From the NCBI GenBank assembly GCA_951329385.1, contig OX589594.1:24692901-24756900 (forward strand): a DNA stretch of 64,000 nt, given 5' to 3'. Positions 56,681 through 64,000 of this stretch are shown one piece after another. Within the stretch, counting starts at the first letter, position 1; every line of letters starts with the position of its first letter. Source of the DNA: Polia nebulosa. Lineage: Eukaryota; Arthropoda; Insecta; Lepidoptera; Noctuidae. The position numbers and the translations under genes are program-made. Below the pieces are notes generated by a model. The model did no database searches, had not been told where the DNA came from, and saw only the letters and a list, made by a program, of their open reading frames with translations.

Positions 56681-57429
56681 AAAAAAAAAAGCACTATATT
56701 ATGCAGGAAAATGTTTCCTTAATAGCAGTCAATAATAAATTCTTAGTGAATATTAATTTGCAATTTTAATGAGTGTTTTATCACCGGAAATGTCTATCAG
56801 TTCATGAAGAAAGTGATATTACTGTAAATGTTCATTGATAAACTTTAAAATTATATAAATTATTGTAATAATTCATCTGTTAGGGAATGAATATCAAAAT
56901 ATTTTAGCTAACTCAGTAGTATTTTAGATATTCAAGGATTTATTTGTATCAGTTAATTCCTTCAAATCATTTTTCTTTGGGAATTATGATAATGTTAGAT
57001 TCTGATATCTTCTAATTTCCTTGAAAATAATCTTTTTATTCCAGCTATATAATGTATTAATCCTCATATAATATTGGAAGTGTGGCTGTTGTAAAGGCAT
57101 AGAAATATATTGATTGTTAAATTAAATAACCACAATTCCATGCATACCCAAATAAGATAGACATATCTTTCTGTAGTTTTTGGTAATCAGTCCAGCATTG
57201 GTTTCCATATTTTTCAATTTTTTATTTTCCTTTTTTTTTGCATGGGTGTCCTTATGTAGTGCATGTATACAGCGTTAATCATATGTTGATGCCCCATACC
57301 ATTTGGAGTATCTAACAGGAACTCTACAAGTTGCCTTTGGCCCTTTGTAGACACTCAAAAGGTCTAGAGGTCCAGAACCCCAAGGTTCCAACTTCACAAG
57401 ATTACGTCAAATATTAAATTATGTGCGGG

Positions 57430-57556
57430 TGTAAAATTATGTATTTAGAAATATATAAGTATGTTTATCAGTTGTCTAGTACCCATAACACAAGCTCTGC
57501 TTAGCTTGGGACTAAGATGGCGTTGTGTGATTGTTGTGGAATATTATTATTATTAT
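57430..57556 (+). repeat. SINE family G 3' end next to a splice acceptor
   Basis: AGAAATATATAAGTATGTTT, ATCAGTTGTCTAGTACCCAT, ACAAGCTCTGCTTAGCTTGG and TGGCGTTGTGTGATTGTTGT, ending in a (ATT)n tail at 57540-57556. The Ptpmeg acceptor TTTCTTTCCAG ends at 57587. Confidence 0.75.
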
Positions 57557-57587
57557 AAAATCATTTCAGTGTGTTTTTTCTTTCCAG

Positions 57588-57716
57588 AAAAAAGCTAAAG
57601 GAAATGTGCTTCTAGAACAAGTATATCAACATTTGGAATTAGTTGAGAAGGACTATTTTGGGCTGCAATTTACGGAGAACGGAGCACCGCCGAGTGCAAC
57701 AAACACGGAAATTACT
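57588..57716 (+). CDS. Ptpmeg: Ptpmeg second coding exon, FERM F1 lobe
   Basis: Exon between TTTCTTTCCAG and GTAAGT (57717), 129 bp, phase 0 at both ends, in frame with the exon at 56200. It encodes KKAKGNVLLEQVYQHLELVE, KDYFGLQFTENGAPPSATNT, EIT. KxAKGxxLLxxVxxHLxLxEKDYFGLQ is the conserved F1 signature of FERM domains and matches the PTPN3/4 form (VFKHLDLTEQDYFGLQ type). After this one expects an RWLDPxKxIRKQL exon; I could not find it before 64000, so the next intron is at least 6.3 kb. The exon is small enough to be missed without the acceptor. Confidence 0.88.
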
Positions 57717-58073
57717 GTAAGTTTTATTGATATTTTATAGTATACTAGTTTCTGTTCACAGCTTCGCCTGCATGATATTTTGATGATAGGTATGGAATAA
57801 ATACTATTCTATGTAAGGACATATAATAGTATTTATTTGAGGTCCTGGGCTATCTATGTTAAATTCAATTAAGATCAGTTTAGTGGCATAGGAGTGAAAC
57901 CTAATAAACCAAGTTATACACCTTTATTTCTAAAACTCGCTAACCCATAATTATGCTTAGTTTAAATAGTACTTAGCAGATTTTAATTTCAAACTCCATA
58001 AAAAAAAAAATCGAATGAATGAGGTTCCTTATGTGTTAGCTACTATGTGTAGGTACAGTTATCCTGTGCTTGT

Positions 58074-58305
58074 TGGGTGAATCTCCTGGCGTTTTGCAGA
58101 AAATAATGACAGAGTGTTACCGACAATGATGAATCGTGGGAAATTCAACTTTAATGAGCTAGTATTAAAGTACAGCAGTAGTATTGATTACCTAGTAGTA
58201 CTAGTGTAATTTAATACTAGTGTTTTAAAGTTGGCTTTCACACGATTCGTCATTATCGGCAACACTCCATCATTATTTTCTGCAAAACTCCAGGAGACCC
58301 TGTTA
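58074..58305. mobile_element. Fold-back MITE with ~85-bp arms
   Basis: Left AATCTCCTGGCGTTTTGCAG, AAAATAATGACAGAGTGTTA, CCGACAATGATGAATCGTG pairs with right CACGATTCGTCATTATCGGC, AACACTCCATCATTATTTTC, TGCAAAACTCCAGGAGA. About 15 percent mismatch. The central part adds ACTAGTATTAAA / TTTAATACTAGT pairing. No target duplication identified. Confidence 0.75.
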
Positions 58306-58729
58306 TAATGTACAAAAAAGTGTAAATTATTATGGATTTGTATGGATAAGTTATTAAAAATCACAATCATGGGTTTATAATTCAGGCCCCACCACAATGT
58401 GTATATAGCTAAATACATTAAGAACTTCATTATGTCTCTATCGTCTTAAACGAGAAACAAAACCGTGTTTTTCAAAAAAAATCAATAAATTATTTATTTA
58501 TCTCCACAAATTACACTTCAAACATCCATTATGTTCTTTGGCAGAAAAACATAAGTATGTACTTAAATTAAAATAGAAATATGTAATTTGTGGGAGATCT
58601 GGAGTCTAAACTAAGCCTAGGCCTGTATCTTAGAACTCCAGGCCCCCCCATCATCAGAAAACTTAACTAAAAGTCCATGCTTTGTGCATTAGAGCATACG
58701 GACGTGTGTATATGTAAGTGGAGGTGTGT

Positions 58730-58775
58730 AGATATATATATATATATATAATATACATATATATATATTTATATA
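58730..58775. repeat. (AT)n microsatellite
   Basis: ATATATATATATATATATAA followed by TATACATATATATATATTTA. Confidence 0.9.
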
Positions 58776-59584
58776 AATATGACAAAAATATTTTTTTATG
58801 TACATCTATAGAGTTACCGTATGTGCTTAAATGTGTGTATGTATGAGTGTGATTTTTGTGTAGTAAACATTGTATAGATATAGATATTGGAAATTATTTT
58901 AGTATGTCAAGGAACTTTTCAGTTTCCGTGTAGCTTAAGGTAAGCAACCACTTTATTACCTTGCTATTGTTTTTAAAGTGTTAGACAATGTTCAATAATC
59001 ATGGAATTATTATTTTAAATAATTATTTAGTTAAAACCATTACATGCTGCAGTTGTAATATTATCATAATTGTTCAAAAATAAATAGCATTCAAATATGG
59101 TTTTTATTTAACCACACAATAAATTCAATTTATAACAAAAGCCTATCTATTGGTATATTCCTTATACCTAACATGAAACATGTTAGTGCACAGTAATAAA
59201 ATTTAAAACAATGTTATTATTAATTACAGAAACCATATTTCTGTTCAATAATTCAAACAACTCATTTAATTGTTTGTCAAAATGCTTTCACAGTCAGGAA
59301 AAGCTTGCACAAATGCAAATGTAATAAGGTAAAACCTACACAAATATGTAGTGACGTCAGTCACACAAGACCCTCCTGATGATTTTGTGATATTCATCAA
59401 TGCCCTGAATTTTCCTAACACTTAATATTTTGCAGTAGTAACAAGTAGGTAGGTAGTTAGTCAATGTCTCCTGCCTTATTAGGCTCTTCCACATTATAAA
59501 TGTCATTAGGCTATGCCTTAAATAATAATTAATTTTGAACTTGAACTGAAAATTAAAGTGTTGACAAGTTACAATCTCTATCTC

Positions 59585-59930
59585 TTCTCTATTAACCCGA
59601 CTGCGCGACGCAAGAGGGTAATGTGTTTATCAGCCTATATGTGTGTTTGTTCCTTTGTGGCACTATACTAGAGACCAAAAGCGTGGGCCGATTTTGATAA
59701 TTCTTACGTCAATTGATTTGTCTTAACCTTGCGAGTGCTACTAAAGACATGACAGTTATCAAAATACAATATGGCGACAACCAGACGCCATATTGTGAAA
59801 AAGATAAAACTGAAAGTCGACGAACTATATTAAGTGGGGTATCAAAATAAAGGGTTCGAGGAGGCGATTCCAAAAATATAACTACTAAAATGTACAAAAA
59901 AAAAAAAAATTGTTTTACCCGACTGTCAAA
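59585..59930. repeat. Unclassified interspersed repeat
   Basis: Opens ATTAACCCGACTGCGCGACG and ends near GTTTTACCCGACTGTCAAAA after an A run at 59897-59909. Short ACCCGACTG words at both ends are in direct orientation. It contains ATATGGCGACAACCAGACGC / GCCATATTG inverted words. Lepidopteran genomes carry many such units; no copy elsewhere in this window confirms the boundaries. Confidence 0.4.
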
Positions 59931-59999
59931 AACAACTAAAAAGTTTCAAACAAGTCACTTTTCAAGCAGTCTGATGCAGTTGGTGGCGTGAAATCAATA

Positions 60000-60360
60000 A
60001 TTGAACAAAACATTTTCATTTCTAACTGAAAGAGTGGTATTGATGATTTTAATGATTACAGTTCTGTAAATACGTACTTGCTACGGCCGTGATACAAATT
60101 TTGACCAAGATACAACCTAACACTGACTGCCCGGGGGTTGAGGATAAATTCGAAAGAGTTACCTCGCCCCTGGGCATTCAGGGCAGGGAGGAACAGGGGT
60201 GGGTTTTAGTCAGTAAGAGTCTGACACGCCGTTCCGCTCCACCCTAGAGCGGAAGAAGTCATAGGATGATTTCCCACCCCCAAAAAAAAAAACACTGGCC
60301 TGCAAATTGCAAAAAACGTAAGAAATTTTGAATTTCGCGGGCTACCCTGGAGCTTTGTGC
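60000..60360. mobile_element. Palindromic MITE (family B), right arm, split by a retroposon
   Basis: Parts 60007-60120 (TTCTAACTGAAAGAGTGGTA, ATTACAGTTCTGTAAATACG, ACTTGCTACGGCCGTGATAC) and 60291-60357 (AACACTGGCCTGCAAATTGC, GCGGGCTACCCTGGAGCTTT) are contiguous in the 12394 copy. The left arm is missing. A family-C retroposon lies between, with CACTG repeated on both sides. Confidence 0.75.
60121..60290 (+). mobile_element. Retroposon family C nested in a MITE
   Basis: GGGGGTTGAGGATAAATTCG, AAAGAGTTACCTCGCCCCTG, GGTGGGTTTTAGTCAGTAAG, AGTCTGACACGCCG, GATGATTTCCCACCCCC and an A run. Possible target duplication AACACTG(A/G)C at 60119-60127 and 60290-60298. Closely like the 5747-5992 copy, but shorter at the 5' side. 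Confidence 0.75.
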
Positions 60361-60591
60361 CAAAAATACTATAAAATAATTCCTCGATGTGTGAGAAAAT
60401 ATTGGTAAAATTTTATGTAAATTCATTCAGCTTGCAAGCCGTCGCTGCTAACACCATCTAGCGAGGTGTAGAGGACGGGCCCGAACGTCTTCGTTCCTTG
60501 TGCCAGAAAAAAACCCGTAGTTACGGCGGCACCGTTTCTTTGTATGGGATGAGGCATCTGTACGCTAGTATTATATTATCTGTGCTATAGA

Positions 60592-60735
60592 CTAGCTTCC
60601 GCCAGCGGTTTACCCCGCGTTGAATTATTACTTCCCCGCTATAAATTATAACTATTCCAGACTATAATCTATCTCTGTGCAGTCGTTCAGGCGTGATTGA
60701 GTAACAAACATCCATCCAATACCAAACGTTACACC
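60592..60735 (-). mobile_element. Helitron 3' fragment (Lep1-like), minus strand
   Basis: Plus-strand CTAGCTTCCGCCAGCGG is the reverse complement of the CCGCTGGCAGAAGCTAG end of the 9630 copy. It is followed by TAATCTATCTCTGTGCA (a TCTGTGC/GCACAGA block). The TC end is not present; it fades at the A run near 60740. Confidence 0.65.
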
Positions 60736-60829
60736 TAAAAAAAAAAAAAATCCAAACCATCGCATGTATAATAGTACGTAGTATCAATTGTTTTACTATC
60801 TATTACTGGCCTGGTACTTCAATCTGCCT

Positions 60830-61255
60830 AACCTTTTCTCAACTATCATGGGGTCGGCTTCCAGTCTAACCGGATGCAGCTGAATACCATTATTTTACAT
60901 GGAGCGTCTGCCTATCTGACCTCTACAACCCAGTTACTGGGTAATACAATACCCTTGGTAAGATTAGTTGTCAGACTTTCGGGCTTCTGACGAACCGCAA
61001 CGACTGTCAAAAATCCACGGTTGACAGCCGGGACCAACGGCTTAGGTGTAACTACAATGCACTCCAAATTAAAACCTTCTCCCGCTCTGGGTGGAGCGGG
61101 AGGGCGTGTCAGACTCTTACTGACTAAAACCCACCCCTGTTCCTTCCCTGCCTGTTTGCCCAGGGCTGCGGTAACTCATTTTCAGAATTTATCCGCTACC
61201 CCTAGGCATTGGATCGACCCGTGCGGCTGTTATTACTTAAGCCACGAGGCCTAGG
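60830..61255 (-). repeat. Interspersed repeat family E, split by a retroposon
   Basis: 60830-61050 (GGGGTCGGCTTCCAGTCTAA, ACCCAGTTACTGGGTAATAC, TTGACAGCCGGGACCAACGG) and 61207-61255 (TGGATCGACCCGTGCGGCTG) flank a family-C copy. Part of the middle of the element (around GGTCCATGGATGG) is missing, so the insertion came with a deletion. Confidence 0.7.
61076..61206 (-). mobile_element. Retroposon family C nested in family E
   Basis: TTCTCCCGCTCTGGGTGGAG, GGGCGTGTCAGACTCTTACT, AAACCCACCCCTGTTCCTTC, GCGGTAACTCATTTTCAGAA. Its poly(T) end is short or lost. Confidence 0.65.
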
Positions 61256-61266
61256 TACTTAAACAT

Positions 61267-62578
61267 GTAAAAATAAAAAAACTTTTTAACAAAAAAATTA
61301 ACCGACGAAAAAGAACTAAAAAGCAAAAAATAAATAAACCTTTTAAAGTCTTGAATAATGAGCATATTTACCTACATAAAATATCAAATTTTATATAAAC
61401 TAATTTTGAGTCAGCGCCAAACAACAATCTGATTATTAAATATCTAAATTTTATAAGTACTTACAAATGAAGAAGGTTGTAAGTAGGTAATTAATCATTT
61501 TAATAATTGGGGCCGACTCAAAATTAGTTTATATAAAATTTGATATTTTATGTAGGTAAATATGCTCATTATTCAAGACTTTAAAAGGTTTATTTATTTT
61601 TTGCTTTTTAGTTCTTTTTCGTCGGTTAATTTTTTTGTTAAAAAGTTTTTTATTTTATGATTTTTTGTGGCTCGCATCATCTTTTAACACTCTGAGGCTA
61701 ATTTCTAATCCTCCATAATTCCTCTGGCCACTGAGCTGATGATGTAACCATTCTTCCATGAAGTTTCCAGGATATTGACCAGTTGAGGTTACCTCCAATA
61801 TTGTAAAGACGTCTTTTCTTCAAAGCCATAATATGCTTTGAAGAAAAGACGTGGTATTTGTCACTAAAACCAGTTTTATATCTAACTTATATTGTATAGG
61901 AATGGTATGGTTTCCATCATCAGCTCAGTTTCAGGATGTGATGATTCCTAAATGCAAATACCTGATTAAGTTATGAAAAGTAAACAGAAACAATATTCGT
62001 GCCCGATTTTTGAGGTTCTCTCTCAAGTTTTTCAGGATCCCATGATCAGATCCTGATGTCCTTGACATGGGACCACCCTTGAGGTATACCCTGTCTAAGA
62101 AAAGTAGAATCATCAAAATCGGTTAATAAATAACGGAGTGAGGGCCGAACATACATATAGAAACGCTAAACGTATCCACAATTTTCGAGGTTTTCTCTCA
62201 ATTTTATCAGGATTCCATTGTCACATCCTGACTTCCTTGACATGGGACCACCCTTGAGGTATACCCTATCTAACAAAAAAAGAATAATCAAAATCGGTTC
62301 ATAAATAACGGAGTGAGGGCCGAACATACATACAGAAACGCTAAACGTGCCCACAATTTTCGAGGTTTTCTCTCAATTTTATCAGGTTTCCACTGTCAGA
62401 GCCTGACTTCCTTGACATGGGACCACCCTTGAGGTATACCCTATCTAACAAAAAAAGAATAATCAAAATCGGTTCATAAATGATGGAGTGAGGGCTGAAC
62501 ATACACAAAAAAAAAAAATATATATATATTGTATATACGGTCCAATTGAGAACCTCCTCCTTTTTTTCGTCGGTTAAA
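61267..62578 (+). mobile_element. Large fold-back element related to family D
   Basis: Opens with ~147-bp inverted arms, 61271-61417 and 61511-61657, nearly perfect: ACTTTTTAACAAAAAAATTA, ACCGACGAAAAAGAACTAAA ... on the left and their complements (TTTAGTTCTTTTTCGTCGGT, TAATTTTTTTGTTAAAAAGT) on the right. Three tandem ~175-bp units follow, then CCTCCTCCTTTTTTTCGTCG, GTTAAAAA as the 3' end. The layout (snap-back start, ATCGGTT / GAACATACA body, CCTCCTCCTTTTT...CGGTTAAAAA end) is that of family D, with CGACGAAAAA replacing CGACTTCC. About 1.3 kb, non-coding. Confidence 0.75.
61988..62512. repeat. Three tandem ~175-bp units
   Basis: Units from about 61988, 62163 and 62338 share TTTTCGAGGTTTTCTCTCAA, TCCTTGACATGGGACCACCC, TTGAGGTATACCCTATCTAA, AATCAAAATCGGTTCATAAA and GGAGTGAGGGCCGAACATAC. 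The second and third are nearly identical; the first is more diverged. They are internal to the 61267-62578 element. Confidence 0.85.
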
Positions 62579-63050
62579 AATAGTTCGATGGTTTTTCCTT
62601 GCTGTTAAAGTTTGTACAGAAATTTGCTGTTTATTTGAAACAATAGGTGTTTAAGTTTTTTTTTATCATATGGCCCTATAATAGTTATCCACCATTATGG
62701 CCACTGTACCCATTGTGTGTAGAAATGCAATAAATGATTGTACTCTTACATCAATTAACAATAACAATTATTCATACAACACACAAGATTTGATAAATAA
62801 AACCATTGTTCTTGATAACTTGCGCGATATTTTTCATTTCTTGGGCTTAAATAATTGTACCTTATAAAACTAGACTAGACAATAAAATCATACAGGAAAT
62901 CGTGTCTAATAAACAAACGCTTTGATAATATTACTAACTGATAGTGGAGGACGGACTAAATAATTGTACTAAAATATAATGATAACCGAGTTGCATCTCA
63001 GTACAGGCTGCGAATCACGGAGAGGCGAATTTGACGACTAATCGGTAGTA

Positions 63051-63293
63051 TTAAGGCCCTACTAACGGCCAAGTGGCGCCCTCATTGAATAAAAAATCGT
63101 AGCATAGCATAGAAAATGAATATTGAAGAATCCAATGTCACGTTTGTTACAAAGAGGATAAAGTATTTTTATGTTGTTAAAACAGGTCTCAGAATGTTTC
63201 GTATCCAAAGTAGTAGGCAAAAGTGCCAGAAACGGCCGTTTTGGATTTTTTATTCAATGAGGGCGCCACTTGGCCGGTATAGTAGACCCTTAA
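63051..63293. mobile_element. TTAA-flanked MITE (family A), short form
   Basis: TTAA at 63051-63054 and 63290-63293. Left arm complete (GGCCCTACTAACGGCCAAGT, TCGTAGCATAGCATAG, GTATCCAAAGTAGTAGGC, ACGGCCG); right arm reduced to TTTTTTATTCAATGAGGGCG, CCACTTGGCCGGTATAGTAG, ACCC. The internal deletion resembles that of the 46949 copy. Confidence 0.8.
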
Positions 63294-63628
63294 GGAGCGC
63301 AGTCCGAAATTCGACGCATTATTAATTTATTATACATTAAACAACAGGTTATTGTTCTACAACACGTATACTTACTAAAATATAAATGGTGAAAGTTTCA
63401 TATCTTTGTAGTTTTTGCGTGATTCTCAATTTTTCATCCGCGTTAGACATAACTTTACAAATTAATTACACTATGTTATAAAAATATAATTTCAAATATT
63501 CACATAGCAAATTACGAAAAAATTTTTCTAGATTACCTAACATATTTTTTTTTTCAAAGAAATAAAACTTAGTCATTTAGACGTGATCTTCTATTAAAAA
63601 TCGTTAGAGTCGTATAACTGCGCCTTAA
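63290..63628. mobile_element. TTAA-flanked element (family A2), sharing its left TTAA
   Basis: TTAA at 63290-63293 and 63625-63628, ends GGAGCGCAGT and ATAACTGCGCC. The interior matches 48526-48963 (ATTATTAATTTATTATAC, TTTTTGCGTGATTCTCAATT, CATCCGCGTTAGACATAACT, TTTCAAAGAAATAAAACTT). Its left TTAA is the right TTAA of the adjacent family-A MITE. Confidence 0.75.
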
Positions 63629-63668
63629 GCAGTTCATAAGAGTAATCAGTCCAGTCGAGAGCACTGCA

Positions 63669-63795
63669 GCCCTACCATGACGTCTTAAAACCGTCATCTT
63701 TTCGGTGAGAGAAAGGGATAGTGCTATTCGTCATGTATAACGACGTCTCTCTCTCTCACCGAAAATGTGATGGTTATATGACGTCATGGTAGGGC
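63669..63795. mobile_element. 127-bp MITE with CCCTACCATGACGTC ends
   Basis: Left GCCCTACCATGACGTC and right GACGTCATGGTAGGGC are perfect inverses over 16 bp. Pairing continues as CCGTCATCTTTTCGGTGAGA against TCTCACCGAAAATGTGATGG. The flanks CAG/GCA repeat is too short to call a target duplication. The right end abuts LINE debris. Confidence 0.75.
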
Positions 63796-63839
63796 AGCTG
63801 GTGGCCCAGTGCTAACGGTTCCGACTTACATACGTGTCG

Positions 63840-63977
63840 TAGTGGGAGGCCTTCCAATGTTGCGTCTTCCGTACGCGGTCGCCACCCCAGAACTTTTCGG
63901 CCCCATCGATCATTTTTCCTGCGAGGATTGTGCCCTGCCCACTGCCACTTAATTTTCAATTCTTTATTGCGTACCAT
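63840..63977 (-). pseudogene. LINE ORF2 C-terminal fragment
   Basis: Minus-strand frame with RNKELKIKWQWAGHNPRRKN, DRWGRKVLGWRPRTEDAT. KxKWxWAGHxARRxDxRWxxKVLxWRPRTG is a standard stretch near the end of lepidopteran LINE ORF2s. It is truncated on both sides and may continue past the window end. Confidence 0.65.
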
Positions 63978-64000
63978 AATGTTTACAGTTGGTAGGGAAA

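Larger units (their letters stand above)
56350..57587 (+). other. Ptpmeg: Ptpmeg intron 1
   Basis: 1.2-kb phase-0 intron with a partial family-E repeat (56505-56680) and a family-G SINE end (57430-57556) that stops about 30 bp before the splice acceptor. The remaining sequence shows nothing notable. Confidence 0.8.
57717..64000 (+). other. Ptpmeg: Ptpmeg intron 2 (to window end)
   Basis: At least 6.3 kb. Repeats listed separately cover 58074-58305, 58730-58775, 59585-59930, 60000-60735, 60830-62578 and 63051-63977. 58310-58730, 58780-59580 and 62580-63050 show no gene and no recognised repeat. Confidence 0.75.

Noticed and set aside
62581..63050. Next Ptpmeg FERM exon (RWLDPxK-type) before the window end
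   Set aside because: Looked for in 57717-64000 as a frame with flanking AG/GT; none found, so the exon is taken to lie beyond 64000.

Overview
This window is nuclear DNA of a moth or butterfly, most likely a noctuid-type moth. It is AT-rich, its genes have long introns, and it is crowded with repeats of kinds common in Lepidoptera: Helitrons that sit between A and T and end in CTAG, TTAA-flanked palindromic MITEs, short poly(A) retroposons whose 3' ends carry a GGGTTTTAGTCAGTAAGAGT motif, snap-back elements with CCGACTTCC arms, and tRNA-derived SINEs. The order-level call rests on my knowledge of these repeat types; no search was run.

Two host genes can be supported, both on the + strand. 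(1) Positions 465-49464 hold the last six coding exons of a POU class 6 transcription factor, the pdm3 / POU6F orthologue. The exons join in perfect phase into 400 residues plus a stop: a Gln/Asn-rich and Ser/Arg-rich N-terminal part, a Ser/Pro/Gly linker, the POU-specific domain over two exons and the POU homeodomain over two exons. The 5' end of the gene lies left of the window. Its 3' UTR probably ends between about 50.0 and 51.4 kb. (2) At 56200 a second gene begins that encodes the start of a FERM domain of the PTPN3/PTPN4 (Ptpmeg) tyrosine-phosphatase family. Two coding exons are visible (56200-56349, 57588-57716); the rest lies beyond 64000. I see no functional link between the genes beyond adjacency. 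pdm3 in Drosophila is a neuronal and pigmentation regulator; Ptpmeg is a cortical phosphatase with a role in axon maintenance.

Layout: 1-464, pdm3 intron with a LINE tail; 465-957, exon; 958-22789, 21.8-kb intron with many repeats (clusters at 2.5-9.8 kb and 16.8-21.9 kb) and a repeat-poor stretch at about 12.8-16.7 kb; 22790-22974, exon; 22975-40714, 17.7-kb intron with LINE, Helitron and MITE insertions; 40715-49464, the four DNA-binding-domain exons with shorter introns, the last of which (46921-49339) is mostly transposon; 49465-56199, 3' UTR and intergenic DNA; 56200-64000, Ptpmeg 5' exons and a repeat-packed intron.

I found no RNA gene other than tRNA-like SINE heads, no CRISPR and no new gene system. 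The most informative material is the transposon stratigraphy: retroposons with intact 12-16 bp target duplications, a three-deep nest at 20.8-21.9 kb, two TTAA elements sharing one TTAA at 63.3 kb, a TTAA element whose two ends have both been exchanged for another terminus, and several unexplained tandem or inverted duplications.
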